Made by a program: the position numbers and the translations under genes. Below the pieces are notes generated by a model. It did not search any database. It was not told where the DNA came from and saw only the letters and a program-made list of their open reading frames with translations. From the NCBI GenBank assembly GCA_034440615.1, contig JAOTOM010004384.1:124001-188000 (forward strand): DNA of 64,000 bases, read 5' to 3'. Origin of the DNA: Ashinkailepas kermadecensis. Lineage: Eukaryota > Arthropoda > Thecostraca > Neolepadidae. Each line of letters starts with the position of its first letter. Positions within the stretch are counted from its first letter, which is position 1. Below, piece after piece: positions 32,098-44,627 of the stretch.

Positions 32098-33049
32098 TTG
32101 GGTCTGTTCCCGTGTCTCCACTAACCTTCACAAACCTCCACTGGTCGTTCCCGTCGCAAACCCGGTGGATATTTTTCCTCCACCAACCTCCACCAGTGGA
32201 GCAAAAGCTCCACCAGCCCAGAAGCAGGGTCCAATTGTGATTTTTCAGTTGAGCTCAATCACGGCGCACTTGCGCCATATATTTGCACGTAAGCAACGTC
32301 CTCCATCATATGAATCTCATCTTCATGCATCAACTGAATATCAGGATCATCCTTCGCAAAGAAAATATGAAATTACTACTACAACTATGAACAATAATCG
32401 AAGTAACAGATGCAGACCACAAACATGTTTTTTTACGCCTTTGATCTACGTCATTCGGCCTAAGGGAAGATGTTACTTTACCGGCCGGATCCGCCGCAAT
32501 TCCCGTGCCCAGAAGTACCGCCGTTCTCCTGGCGCCGACTAAAATCCTATTCGAGCCCGATCGACGAGGTCGGGCAAGTTGAGATGAGGAAAAGTTAGCA
32601 TCGGGTAGAGAAGCGCCTCGGGGCCGAGGGAGCCCGGCGGGTCCAGACACGAGATTACCGCAAAAGTATCCAGGCCAAACCGCAAAACAGGGGGAGACGA
32701 TGCTCAACCGAGAGGAGAGATTGCCTGGTTCATCCCATAGGCGAAAAGGACGTGTGCTTCCCGCAGTCTCTGAGGAAACATACATAGCCAGAAATAAAAA
32801 GACATATTTGGGACTTTGTAAAACAATGCATACTATGTACATTGTGCGATCATCTGGACAAACATTTGAAAGGAAATTGCACCAATTTATGATACAGCAC
32901 CAAATGCTTCCTTTTTGCCGCGGAATTCACACCGCTGTCAGCTGATTTCTACACCAAGCTCCACCGGTCGTTCCCATGGACCAGTCTCAACTATCCTCAA
33001 CTAGCCTCCACTGAGTTCCGTCTGGTGGAGCCACGGGAACAGACCCATT
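32098..33049. mobile_element. Inverted-repeat element, TGGGTCTGTTCCCGTG ends
   Basis: The left end TGGGTCTGTTCCCGTGTCTC (from 32098) matches the reverse complement of the right end at about 33030-33049. A second block of similarity, CCACTGGTCGTTCCCGT versus CCACCGGTCGTTCCCAT, follows at the left end but in direct orientation near the right end. No transposase was recognised. Confidence 0.6.
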
Positions 33050-33224
33050 GTATACGAGTGTGGTTGGTGCATGCGTGCTTCAATACTTTTGAAGTTTTCG
33101 TGATACTTTGTTCGTTTAAAATTACGGGTAATGTACTTAGTTCGTTATCGTGCTCTAAGATGAGATTGCTTATCTCAACATTGTGCTAGTGATTCAAAGA
33201 AAAGTGCTGCATCATGTGAACTCA

Positions 33225-33267
33225 GTATGTCAGTATGTCAGTCAGTCAGTATGTCAGTATCAGTATG
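33225..33267. repeat. CAGTATGT microsatellite
   Basis: Imperfect repeats of CAGTATGT and CAGT. Confidence 0.8.
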
Positions 33268-33328
33268 TCATAATTACCGACGCTATATGACTCAACGGTC
33301 GACGTGTCGTAAAACCAATAACCAACCA
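33268..33328 (+). repeat. 5'-truncated SINE tail
   Basis: CGACGCTATATGACTCAACG, GTCGACGTGTCGTAAAACC and AATAACCAACC match the tail of the SINEs at 25630, 46747 and 60139, without their tRNA head. It abuts the inverted-repeat element that starts at 33333. Confidence 0.85.
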
Positions 33329-33332
33329 ATTT

Positions 33333-34021
33333 CCAGAAACAGGTAAAATGTGATTTTTGGAAAAAAAAATTTTTGAATAGTGTATTTTAACGTAAGAATC
33401 ATGATGCGACCACTCATTTTCTCCGGAAATGATTACTTTTAAGTCAGCGACGGTTGATGACGTCATAATGATTTGATAACGTCATATGCATTAAGTCGGG
33501 GGAAGAAAAAACCTAACCTAACCTAGACTAAGATAACGTAGCATAATATATAAAATATATTATATCATAATATAATCTAACCTAACCTAACCTAACCGGA
33601 AAACCAGAATCGTCCGAAACAAATTTTTCCGCCATGACGTCATCAAATATATTGAAAATAGAATACAGCATCGCAAGAAATTTCCGGCCCTTATCGATGG
33701 TTGCTGGCGAGACGTGTTGCGAGTATTCATTCTCGGAGATAATGTCGAATTAAGGCAGAAACATAAGGTTTTCGATGACAAAGAGTATTAAATTGAGTGC
33801 ATGAAGTGTTGAATGTCTTCTTTATCACATCTGACACACCAGGTACGGATAATTATACGCGATGTGCTATGTTTGCAGAGTGAAGATTATGGTCGTGTAT
33901 TTGTTTGCCAACTGAAAAATAATTCTTTGCGGAGAAAATGAGTGGTCGCATCATGATTTTTACGTTAAAATACCCTGTATTAAAAAAAAAATCCCAAAAA
34001 TCGCATTTTACCTAGATCTGG
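33333..34021. mobile_element. 689-bp element with ~110-bp inverted repeats
   Basis: Left and right ends are inverted copies starting CCAGA...AGGTAAAATG, followed by similar stretches with GTAAGAATCATGATGCGACC versus a GTAAAAATCATGATGCGACC-type match. The centre is AT-rich with CCTAA runs (33515-33600). Half of it is found at 12310-12600. No coding capacity, so it is a non-autonomous DNA-transposon-like element. Confidence 0.7.
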
Positions 34022-37000
34022 AATAATACCCCAATACCTAGGTACCTAGGTAGGTAAAAGTTTTTTTTCCATTTGCACCTTTTTCAGCTTGATGTTAGAA
34101 TTGTAAGAAATGAAGAATTAAAATGTTACAAAGACAACAAATTATGTGTAGAAATAGCTATGGCACCACACCTCCAGTCAGGGTGGGAATTAAGGCACTT
34201 CTTAAGAGATTTTATCTCTGAAAACATTTTTGCACTCTGGGTTCATACTGGATAGGATGGGCTTCACATGTACTCCGACACAAATGTGGGAACAAAGATA
34301 TCAATAAAAACAAACAGAACGACACCGAAAAAAACGCTGGTTATTCCACTTACGGTCACCACTCAAACTAATCACTTTTTGTAGCAGTGAGCAACCGGAC
34401 CACAGCTTCACACACCATCAACCTCAACCACCGGAATTGCCGACAACAATGCGCCAACAGCAACTTGCAAGATGATGTGCATGCGCACTGAGAACACTGT
34501 TCTCCGGCTCTGGAGCCGCGTCTCAGAATACGTGTGTTCCTGCCACCCTATAGTGGGAAACTGAAAGTTTTAAGAGACGTTCTCTGGAGTCCCGGAGGCC
34601 ACCGATCAAAATTGGCTGCGTTAGCGTTTTCTGTTCTGAAATATGTCTGTCAACCAATCAATGCAAGGTATTTTGTATATGATGTCATAACCATTAGCAA
34701 CTTTGAAGACATGGTTAACAGTGTCATACTGTAAACACAAGACCCTGACTGATCATTTGCTTTGATCACATCCAACTGTGGCGTGTGCGGTAGCTGAGTT
34801 GCGTTCGTATTACGTGGACAATTGGCTGCGTAGGTAGGTATGTGCTCTGAGCTGAGGGTGAAGTGTGAAGTATTTTTATTTGTTTTTCATATGGCTAGCC
34901 TTGTACTGAGACCAACAGTGAAAGGAAAACGCATTTCTCCTGAGTTATAAGAAACAAAACAGTGCTGATTATTATGGGTCACTGCCGGGCGGTGCCATCC
35001 ATTGTTCACTTCTTTGTTCGTATGTTTCGGCATTTGATTTGACCAAAAATGAGAATGATATTACTGATGCATATTATGTAGATACTGATTTAGGTTTTCC
35101 GGTCAGTTACTGGTAAACAGATTCCATGCATAAAAAAAAAATGTCCATGAAAATGTACTCCGGAAGAAATCGGTATGCACTCCGACTCCCAACCCGGAAA
35201 GTAAGTTTCCCACTCTGCCTCCAATGCATTTTGCCACATTTTGATAGTACCTACCTACCTACCTATTTAGCCACAGGAATATAATATTACCTAGTTTGAA
35301 TTAGCAATTTTTTGTCATGGTCAGATGGGCTCTTATTAAGCCTTAACACTAGACTTTATGACTTTATGGTGATGTTTCTTTCACAATACAGAACAATGTG
35401 GGTGTGACCAATGTTGAAGGACTGCATAGGTATTATTGGATAATGGCAGGATGTATGTTACCTACTATCATATATCATTGGGATGTTAATGCTCTCTTTC
35501 CACTCAACACCCCTGTGCAACATCAGTTCTCTGAAATTAATACTGATCTCATTCCATTTTTTACTTGAGGCCTCTTGAGGCTGGTGTTTTCTGTATTCAT
35601 TCTAGATCATATTGTGCTGCTGATCAGCATCATCATCATTATATCATCATTAACCTGTGCAATCTTGTGAGTCATTTTACACCCTGTAAGGTTGTACTGT
35701 CATAGAGACAAAATGGCAGTGCACAGCACAGCAAAATTTTCAGTGTATTCCTTCAGCATTCTTGCATTTGATGTGAAAGTTTCAACCTCAGGTCATCTAA
35801 GGTCATTAACCTAGCTCAAGTCAAAGAGGACCACCAAAAAAAATCAGGATTGATAACTCATCTACATGAAAAAATGAAGGAAACTCCAAGGAAAATAGAA
35901 TCCAATTTTATCGATCTCTGTTAAGTAGCCCAAGACTAGGTCAAGATAAAGTGTTAAGTGGGCAAACCCCATTTAGAGCCTCCCAGAAAGACTTATGTTT
36001 TATGGTTTATTTCACATTGGCATGGCTCAAATGGTGTTATACTTGCATCACACCACCTAAATTACCCAATGGGCCCAAAATTATGGCGCAAAGTTAAGGT
36101 CAACATCATCATAGTTCTCTAACAATCTGTATTTTTGTGTGCTGCTCATACACATTAAAATATATTGAAATGAAGCTTACTACAGGAATACAACTTGGCA
36201 TTGCCGATGTATGTCTTTAATGTGTGCTTGAGATCAGGTCAGTGACTAAAAGCATTGCCAATTTTGTCCATAGTGAACAAATGTGGCTATTTTGTCATAT
36301 CTGCTGAATAATTAGCTATCAAATAGTGTGTGTTTTAACTGTATCTTTACCAGAAATGGCGATATCAAATGTGTTTGTTTTGTTTTTTGTTGGGGAAACC
36401 TGCCATTTTTGTCTTAAGCAGAAGCAGTGGCTATTTTTGTACGCTATTTGTTGAGGGCCTTCTGATGATACCCAGTTTGCTTTTGTGCACCACTTTGTTT
36501 GAAAGTTAGATGGGTTCTTTAGCAATCCAGGCATATTTATTGGTGGGGGGAGGGTAGGGATGCATTGACTGCAGTGGTCAGCAACATTACAGGTTAACAA
36601 TATCCAGCATCATGTGACAAATACTGTAGAAAATCTGCTGAAGCATATGAACACAACACCAGTAGTACCAATTTGAGTTGTTACATCCATGTTGCCAGCA
36701 GTTAGTTACATCTGATTGGAATGTCTCTGGGAGGGGTGCATATGTCTGGAGGGGGGAGCACCACTTTTTAAAGGATTTGTACGCATAGGGGGAGCACTTG
36801 AGCATTCCCCAGGTACACCTTTTCTACTTGGAGCAGTGATATTGGCTAACAAATGTGTTGAGCCAGTCAAGGGGTGTATTTGAACGTCCTGGAGGGGCGC
36901 AACATGTCCATAGTAGGGGGAGTCACATGCTCTCAGTTGCTCTTCTTTCTGGATCTGCCCATGCTCTGGGATGCTTTTAATTTTGGCCCATATAGGGTCG

Positions 37001-37590
37001 ATTCTGCTTTTGACCACATCCCACTCAATCTTGCATTCCTGGTCTTGCAAGTTTTTTGTTTCAAGGTGTCGGTTCACTTAGATTATTTATCGAAATTTGG
37101 TCGTCCACACAAAGTTTCGTGAACATAGAAAAACATCCGTCTAAGTTATAACCGGCGAAAACATCGCCAACCTGCCTACCGCGTCTTTGGCGTATTAGGC
37201 TATATCCGAGCCCTGATTGTGTCACTTTTGACGATGATTGAGGCTATGATTGAGCTCCTCGTTTCTCACGGCCCAGTCCGCTTCTGTTGCACGAAAGGGG
37301 ACGGTCGATCCTGCTTTTCATCCCGACTGTTCAGATCGCCTTTTTTCTGGAGGCCCCGGCCGCATTTGGTGTGGAACAGTCGGCGGTCCATGTTCTCTGC
37401 TGCTCTTCAGATGTAACATGCCACTTTTGAACACCTCTAGTTTACATGGTCTTTTCTGGAGAATTTTGACTGGGGTACCGCGCCGATGGACAAATGGACA
37501 AATGGGCGCCACCGACCGAAAATCATTGACGTCACAATGCAACCTGCGCAGAACGATGCGCAGAACTGGATGATTTTACTTCGAATCTAT
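34022..37590. other. No gene recognised
   Basis: Holds a CTAGGTACCTAGGTAGG patch at about 34038-34060, an ATCATC microsatellite at about 35625-35645, and short ORFs without recognisable domains. Confidence 0.5.
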
Positions 37591-37599
37591 GGCATACAA

Positions 37600-37922
37600 A
37601 AAATTAATCCGAGTTCTTGCTGGGGTGGCTTATGAACCAGGGTCCTATTGCTAAGCAGAGCTTGTTGCGTGAACCCTGGCCCCACCACCCGATCCATGAA
37701 TTCCAGTTCAACGGCAGAATTTTGACCGAAAGTGTAACGTGCCGTCAATGCACCGACACGGCCGCCCGGTAGCTCGACCCCGGCCTTATTGGGCCAGCTG
37801 CCAACTGACCTTCCCAGCCGGGGGCTAAATGCGCGCGCGCGAAGCGACTCGAACCCTGCGCCGCCAGGACAGGGGAGACCAGTGCAGGCCAGCGCTCTAA
37901 CCAACTGCGCTACCGGGGCGGC
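37600..37922 (-). mobile_element. tRNA-headed SINE, minus strand
   Basis: The minus strand starts GCCGCCCCGGTAGCGCAGTT, GGTTAGAGCGCTGGCCTGCA (A box and anticodon-arm-like), and later GGGTTCGAGTCGC (B box). About 220 bases of body follow. The anticodon-arm region is expanded, so it is not a functional tRNA. Its body differs from the SINE family at 46747. Confidence 0.65.
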
Positions 37923-38315
37923 AATGACATTGCTGTGTTCCTGATATTATGCTATGATTTTTGCTTTGGTACCTGAAGTCGCTCAGTTCAATCCAGGGGA
38001 TGTCATCCCATTAGCGGTCATAGGGTGCCAATTGCGCTTCCATATAAGATACATGACGTCTGAGATGCGTCACCCATTCAGAGTTGATATGTCAATGTGA
38101 TTGCATGCAGGTGACCACGGGTGCATGTTTTTCGCAACATATCCCCTGCTGTGCAGGTAGTGTAGAATACAAGGCATGTGATGTGTTGTATTCAGTGTCA
38201 AAACAGCCGGCTGTGGTGTGTTGGTGTGCTGCAGCCGGTGCCAGGCGAGTCGGGGTGAAGAGGTGGTGAAGAGTGGCCGGTGCTGGTGGCGGCCCTGTAG
38301 CCGGCTGTTGCCGCC

Positions 38316-38435
38316 ATGGGACTTTCGTCGTACCTGTGCGCGGCCGGCGCCGTTGTTGTCGGCCTGTACCTGGTGCGGAAGCTGCGGGCGCGCCAGTGGG
38401 GCCGATGCGACAGCCAGCGCTCCATGACTGGCAAG
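38316..38435 (+). CDS. SDR exon 1 (membrane anchor)
   Basis: 40 codons from GCCGCCATGG to MTGK, followed by a GTGCGA donor. The hydrophobic stretch YLCAAGAVVVGLYLV precedes basic RKLRAR. Confidence 0.88.
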
Positions 38436-40693
38436 GTGCGACACGAGCCGTCCTGGCGTGGCGTGCTAGCCGTGTTTTGATCCCGTGCATTCTCAGCGAC
38501 CTGGATAGGCCGAGTTCGGTGGCCTTCACGTCGAACTTGATGTCAACTTGCGTGGCACGGTGTGAGTTGCCGCCGACTTGGTGCGCCATGTGGGTGGTGA
38601 CTGCCGGCTGATGAATTGCTTTCTGTCATTGATGTGTTCAATTTCCGAATGCTGCTTCTTTGCTGCGCTTTCAATATGATGGCTTAGATTGGCACGCGCC
38701 GCCCTACCTGAGCTATATAGCATGCTGTTCAGTCTGCCCTGTGTGCTGGCGGATCTGCGTGTCTTCCTGTCAGCACACATGTCGCCCGTTGACAGGTGGC
38801 GGTGGTGACGGGCGCCAGCGGCGGGCTGGGTCGCGAGGCCAGTCTGGAGCTGGCGCGGCGCGGCGCCGCTGTCGTGCTGGCGTGCCGCGACCTGGACAAG
38901 ACCGAGCGGGCCGTCCAGTACATCCGGCGCACCACCGACCACGGCCAGCTGGTGAGCCGAGTAGAGCCTACCGGTGAGGGGCGCTGGCAGTGCGGCCAGC
39001 CGACATCCTCCCCGCCGCTCGTTCGGAGGTCGCCTTGTACACTCCCAACGGCCGCCCTGGAGCTGAACATGTAGTAAGCCACGTCATCCACACTACCCGC
39101 GAGTTGACCCACACCAGCCACGCAGTTACCGAGTATTGTCCGGTCAGGGTGTGGTGGAAAGTCTGCTTGCAGGATATCAAGATGCTTCCATTATCAGATG
39201 CAGTCGATGCGCCCCTAAGCCCCAATAAACAAACAACAACAAACCATTTCCAGATGAATGTAGCAAGGTAATATCATGTGTCATCACATATTTTATGGAT
39301 CTTGTTCAGCTGTCACTCGCAGGTACAGTGCAGTCTGGAAAAAGATTCGACGATCCGGACAAATGCCCGGCCATAACCGCACAGCCCTCTCGTACCGCTC
39401 CCCAGCTTCCGTGTCCTGAGCGGTGTATCATACCTCTTTGAACTACAGAGGAGCTGTGGCCTGAGCAGCAGCAGTCGGTACCCTGGCGGCCGCATTCCAA
39501 TTCCTTCGGCCGAATAACGTCCTCTTGTATCTAACTCGAATGACTGACTGGCGGGCGCGTTGCAGCACACCTACCATCTCTGATGGCGACCAGGGTTCTC
39601 AGTAAAACACACTTGTGCAGAGCAGAGCGAAACATCCTACTTACTATATGCGGTTGCGAATGCAATCTCGGGCAGATCTGGAGGGGGTTGGTGTGATAGA
39701 TGGCGTCGCACACCAACACTAGTGATTCATCCAACACCAGTGGTGCCGTCCCGGCCCTTGTCAGGAGTGATCGAATCATCAGTCCGTGGCTGCGGTATGA
39801 CAATGTCCGGACATCCGAAATATGGAGCGGAATATCAACGGCACCGAATGGCATCGGCAGTCGAATTCATGGATGAAAGACATTATTACATTATACAGAC
39901 ACTATGGATGAAAGACAGATGTAAGACATTATTATGTGCACTCCACCCGCAGATACCGATGCACCTGGACCTGGCCGACTTCGACTCGATCAAGGCGTTC
40001 GCGCGCTGTTTCAAGGAGCAGTTCAGTCGGCTGGACGTGCTGATGAACAACGCGGGCGTGGTGTTTCCCGTGGAGTCGCACCAGCGCACCGCCCAGCACT
40101 ACGACATTCACTTCGGCGTCAACCATCTGGGCCACTACATGCTGACCGGCCTGCTGCTGGACCGGCTGCAGGCGGCGGACACGTCTCGCGTCGTCATCAC
40201 CACGTCGGGCCTCTACAGGGACGGCCGCTTCAACCTGGCGCACATCGCCCACGGCGACGACCTGAAGTCGGGCCGGCGACTCAACCCGGCCTACGCCAAC
40301 TCGAAGCTGTGCAACGTTCTGTTCGGCCGGCAGCTGGCGCGCGTGCTGGCAGGCACCGGTGTGCACGTGTACGCGTGCTGTCCCGGCTGGGTGTACTCGG
40401 ACCTGTTCCGACACACGCGGCTCGGCTGGCTGGCGTGCGTCGCCGCGCTGCCCGTGGCGTTCCTGTTCATGCGCACCGTGTCGGAGGGCGTGCAGACGCA
40501 GCTGCAGTGCGCCGTCTCAGACCGGGTGGCGCACCAGTCGGGCCTCATCTACGCCGACGTGGCGCGCTGCGAGTACGCACCGGTCGCGCTGGACGAGCGC
40601 GCCCAGCGGGACCTCTGGGAGCTGAGCGCCCAGCTGACCGGCGTCAGGTTCCACGTGACCGAGCTGGAGCGCGCTCAGAGCGAGGGCGAGTGA
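38316..40693 (+). CDS. Short-chain dehydrogenase/reductase, retinol dehydrogenase-like
   Basis: Three exons (38316-38435, 38796-38951, 39953-40693) join in phase 0 to 338 residues. An NADP(H)-dependent oxidoreductase is expected, probably acting on retinoid or lipid aldehydes/alcohols at the ER membrane. The first exon gives an N-terminal hydrophobic anchor (about residues 4-20). The Rossmann motif TGASGGLG is at 45-52. Arg71 in ACRD suggests NADP preference. NNAG is at 124-127 and catalytic Asn149, Ser177, Tyr206 and Lys210 (YANSK) are all present. The PGWVYSDLFRH block and the LWELS C-terminus match the RDH11-14/DHRS group. The start sits in a strong GCCGCCATGG context. The exact paralogue cannot be decided. 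Confidence 0.92.
38796..38951 (+). CDS. SDR exon 2 (cofactor-binding motif)
   Basis: 52 codons from a GACAG acceptor to a GTGAGC donor, encoding VAVVTGASGGLGREASLELA and ACRDLDKTERA. Confidence 0.92.
38952..39952 (+). other. SDR intron 2
   Basis: Contains a hairpin-tail copy at 39185-39243 (CAGTCGATGCGCCCCTAAGC then CAATAAACAAACAACAAC). Just before the exon 3 acceptor a ~36-base duplication begins ATGGATGAAAGACA (about 39869 and 39904). No other feature seen. Confidence 0.6.
39185..39243 (+). repeat. LINE/SINE 3' hairpin tail copy
   Basis: GCAGTCGATGCGCCCCTAAG followed by an AATAAACAAACAACAAC tail. The 5' GGGCGC arm is lost in this copy. Confidence 0.65.
39953..40693 (+). CDS. SDR exon 3 (catalytic domain)
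   Basis: 246 codons plus TGA after a CACCCGCAG acceptor, carrying NNAG, the Ser-Tyr-Lys catalytic set and the C-terminus. It is strongly GC-rich at third positions, unlike the surrounding intron. Confidence 0.93.
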   Translation: MPMHLDLADFDSIKAFARCFKEQFSRLDVLMNNAGVVFPVESHQRTAQHYDIHFGVNHLGHYMLTGLLLDRLQAADTSRVVITTSGLYRDGRFNLAHIAHGDDLKSGRRLNPAYANSKLCNVLFGRQLARVLAGTGVHVYACCPGWVYSDLFRHTRLGWLACVAALPVAFLFMRTVSEGVQTQLQCAVSDRVAHQSGLIYADVARCEYAPVALDERAQRDLWELSAQLTGVRFHVTELERAQSEGE

Positions 40694-41045
40694 CCTGTGG
40701 TGGTCGAGAAGGATCACAAATAGCCCAGCACTGATGCCGGGTGTCTAACTGTAACTGAAGTGTAGTGGGTCGGACGGGAGTGAGGAGTGTACGTGGGACC
40801 TTTGGAAATGGGTCAAAGCAGGCGCGGATGCTTGCCCGTACACTCTGTCTTACACTCGTGCATCTCTTCGGACGATGCGGGTGCGATAATTTGGTTTATG
40901 ATGTACCACTGATGATGTTCCTGTGCAGGAAGGTCCTGGTGATTCTGTAGATGGTCAAAGAAGTAAATAAGTGCATAGTGAAATGCGTCAAAGCACGTAT
41001 TTGAAACACAGCCTTTCAAAACATAGGTTATGGAATATTTTCGGG

Positions 41046-41190
41046 CTTCTCTGGATTCCTATTTGCTAAAAATATAGATGCTAGAAGATGTGTACATCGA
41101 CTTATTTTGCCAAGCCTTCAACGAGCCATGATGTAGCGCAGCGAACGATGCTGAATACACTTATCTTTAGCAAATAAGAATCCAGACAAG
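41046..41190. mobile_element. 145-bp inverted-repeat (MITE-like) element
   Basis: The 24-base left end (41046-41069, CTTCTCTGGATTCCTATTTG...) is matched with two mismatches by the reverse complement of 41167-41190. Confidence 0.65.
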
Positions 41191-42110
41191 TCTGATAGTT
41201 TTCCAGAAACTAAGGGTTCACTGGGACAGGATGACTAAGAAAATATTTCAAAACATGTCTGATCACTCCAGATTTCCGTAAGGTGTCATTGGGCTATGCC
41301 GGATAAATGCACCAGTACCACTCGATTGGCATTAGTGTACGGCATTTATCTATACCAGTGTGTTTCTCGATGCTCGTGATGTGTATGTATATGCGTTGTA
41401 ATGCTGTGATGGACGGATGCCGATATATACCCATCACAGCTGATACGCCCAAAAAGCCTTAACAACTGACCAGGTTCAAAGATTGTTTGAGCACCAGTAG
41501 CTTGTGTCGGGTGATGTTACTACGCGGTCGGATATCGAATAGGCTGTCGAATGTCAAACTGAAACCAAACCTTATATTGTTGCAGTCAAGCAAAAAAGTC
41601 GTGCCCCATCTCACACCCTAAAGAGATGATATTGAGATGGCTCTGCGGTTCTCCACTTCTTTTTACTTTCTTCGTACGAGATGTTACTACATTGCCGGAT
41701 CAGGATTTCCCCAGATCTCCCGATCAAAGGATAAGCCTCTACCTTTTTAACCAGATCCTTTAGGTAAGATTCCCTCGGGAAGACTGCATTTCAGTTCCCT
41801 TTCGAAAGTCATCAGAACCTCGAAACTTGACCGTGGGACAGCTCGGCGTACCAAGAGGATTTGTTGCATCCCTCCTGTTATATACCCTGGATAAGTGGCG
41901 CTCCTTTTAAATATAGCTTCGCCTTTGGGCAAGCGTCGCCTCCATATGCATTGAATCTGTCCTGTATCTTCCATTTTTGTTCGTTTTGGCCCACGCATGT
42001 CAAGATGATTAGTTTCATCAAGCGTTTGTATATATTCTGATTCATTGTTTATCCTCCAGTAATATGTTGTGTTTGCGTATGCGGGTTCTGCTTCCTTCGC
42101 TGATAAAATA

Positions 42111-42212
42111 CTTTTATTGTGCGTGATTGTTCGTAGCACAATAAATGTTTGTATTGTGCGTGATTGTTCGTAGCGCAATAAATACTTTTATTGTGCTTGA
42201 TTGTTCGTAGAT
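42111..42212. repeat. ~37-bp tandem repeat, three units
   Basis: TATTGTGCGTGATTGTTCGT followed by AGCRCAATAAAT, repeated about three times. Confidence 0.8.
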
Positions 42213-43309
42213 ACCATGCGACATAAACTGTTATTCATTAATGACTACGATGTTTTAAACTCACAACATAGCTAAGGCGATTGCAGTATCAGGAGTCTGG
42301 AGTAAGGCGAAATGGGTGATATTTTAATATTTGGTAGTTGCCGAGCACAGGGAAGTGTCACCAACTCCTGCTCGGGCGCAACTAATAACTTACCGTATGA
42401 AGTGCCAATTAGATTACAATCTCCCTTAAATCCCAAGGTGTAATATAGCGCCCTCAACTTTGTCGGAAAACATTGGTGCTCCTTGGGAACAGTAGAGGTG
42501 CCCCAGAATATAATTATATCCTTGACCCCTCTGTAGAACGATGCGAGGTTGTTTTGGTGGCACATTTCCTGCTGCAGCACTGCCACATTTGCCCACGGAA
42601 CCGAAAGTACTTGAGTCGATGCGGCATGTGCGGCAGCAGTGCCAGGTACTTGAACTCTCGCATTGTGGCGGAACATTGCAATGTGAGCGAGGGACAATTT
42701 GACTGCCTCGATAACCTGTGTTCTAAGCTAGATGGTGATGTGGTAAACGGCACAATGTGAATCATTGTGCCCATGCTACGAGAAGCGCATTTTCGGACTT
42801 TCAAGTGATGAAAATATTTTGGGGCGCCACGAATTTTGAACGAACTAATTTTGAACGGGCATACTCTGAGATGGTTCGTCTTCCATGAGCCCGACCTCAA
42901 TACTCACCGTTGACCCTTGATACAGTGTTAAATTTAACGGTTTGAAGAACACGTCGCATCCCTAAGCATGTCACGTGGGATGGGGGCGTGACCATCACAG
43001 TCGTGGTCATCGACACCTTGCATAGAAGTGACCATTATACAGTGGACAGTGCGTGGAGAAATCGTCGAACGTCCTCTAGTCCATCAATTTCGAATCTATG
43101 GCAGGGCTCTTACTTTGCTAATTTGGAGGTTGAATGGTGCAGGTGCTGCTTGATAATGAACTGCTCTGTGATAAATTGCTCCAGATTCATAAAAAAAATG
43201 CAGGCTAAGATTCTGATGTCATAGGTTCGAAGGAAAACATCCTCTTCGTATTCAATTATCCAATCATTTTCCTCCGCACAGCCAAGACTAGGACGCTTTG
43301 TTATACACC

Positions 43310-44165
43310 TGAGAGACTTTCCGATTTTATTTTATTATCGACCCAGGTGCGAACTTTCGGCCCCCATGTGATTTGTCGGAAACCCGACGCCAGTTTTCTG
43401 TGTCCGACGTGATTATACCCCGATGTATCGGGACCTCCTATGAATTTTTGGGAGCTCGGGTCGCTATTCCGGGTCCCGGCGTTATCTTTTGTCGGCCCGG
43501 CTCGATTTCGGTTTGTCTCGATATTTTTGGGGGTCCAACCACGATTTTGAGGGTCCGACGTGAATCTCGGGGCCCCGCACGTTTTTTTTATCTCGAGGCC
43601 TGACACTGTTTTTGTGGGGGATGCCCTACCACGATTTTTCGACTCCAGATCAACTTTCTGGGCCAGGATTGACTTCTTCGTGTTCTCTGCTGAATTGTTC
43701 AGTTAACGGCTTAATTTTTCTCCGATTTCGGTAGAATTTGCTGAGCCCCAGCGCGAATTTCGGTGCCGTCCTGCATTTATTTGATACCCTTGATGCCAAG
43801 TTTTGGGGGTCCCTGACGGGATTTTTTGTCGCCCCAGTGCGCTTTTTGGGGCCTCGGCAAGATTATTTGGGAGGCCCCGGCGTTTCCCGTTGTTCGCTGT
43901 CGGTGCCCATTGTACTTATTCGGGCCCCGACGCGAATTTGGGGGGATCCAGACGAGAATTTCCGGGCCATATAACGATTTTCGGGTATCCCGATGTGGTT
44001 TTCGGGCCATGGTGCAAGTTTTGGGGGCTCCACTGTATCGAAATAAGCACTCCACTGTTTTTGGCCCCCGAGCGAATTTTCGGGCCCGATGAAAATGCGT
44101 GGTGTCCAGCGGGATTTGCGAGGGCCCAGATGCGATTCTTGGGGGCCCACCACATCTCTGGTGCG
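43310..44165. repeat. Degenerate ~30-bp GGGCCC/GATTTTT repeat
   Basis: A quasi-periodic sequence alternating G/C-rich steps (GGGCCC, GGGTCC, GGCCCC) with CGATTTTT-type steps about every 25-35 bases. ORFs across it are compositional artefacts rich in Gly-Pro. A second tract of the same kind is at 52290-52900. It ends about 320 bases before the ZDHHC23-like start codon. Confidence 0.65.
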
Positions 44166-44484
44166 GGCATTCTCCTCCCCCCCCCCCCTCTACCCTTTGG
44201 TACGCTACTCAATACACAGCATATCTAGTGTGAGCGAGCTCAAATCTGTACTCAGGTACTAGGTAAAATACCTTTACTATGACCGTACTTGGTACTAGTA
44301 CGGTTATATATTATGTTATATTATATATTATGTGTCCACGAATGCAAAATTTGGTCACTATATGGTAGCATATTTGTATTGTTTTGTTTACGTCTGTGAT
44401 AACTCTTCCGACTTGAACAGTATTTGGATTGCTGTGGAATTCCGAAAGCTCGATGGGGTCTTCGTGGTTTGCCAGCTAATCTAT

Positions 44485-44627
44485 ATGAATATGGCTCAGA
44501 AAACAGTCGATGAAGCGGACAGTGTCGATCCCCTTTGTTGTTGTGAATACATAAATGTGGAGGGGGAAAAATCGCACATACTGGCGGTCTGTTGTGATTG
44601 CGAGACTATAGATGACACTTGTGACAG
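44485..44627 (+). CDS. ZDHHC23: ZDHHC23-like exon 1
   Basis: MNMAQ start, then DPLCCCEYINVEGEKSH and CCDCETIDDTCD, typical of the ZDHHC23 N-terminus. Donor CAG|GTATGT, phase 2. An in-frame ATG at 44332 exists, but the intervening residues do not resemble the family. Confidence 0.85.

Larger units (their letters stand above)
40694..43300. other. Intergenic, two small repeats
   Basis: Between the SDR and the ZDHHC23-like gene. It holds the 145-bp inverted-repeat element at 41046-41190 and the 37-bp tandem repeat at 42111-42212. No gene was recognised. Confidence 0.5.

Noticed and set aside
42473..42760. Cys-rich 95-codon ORF as a zinc-finger exon
   Set aside because: Cysteine spacing fits no known zinc motif, and a similar-length ORF overlaps on the other strand.
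43301..44228. Overlapping Gly/Pro-rich ORFs
   Set aside because: They arise from the GGGCCC/GATTTTT compositional repeat.
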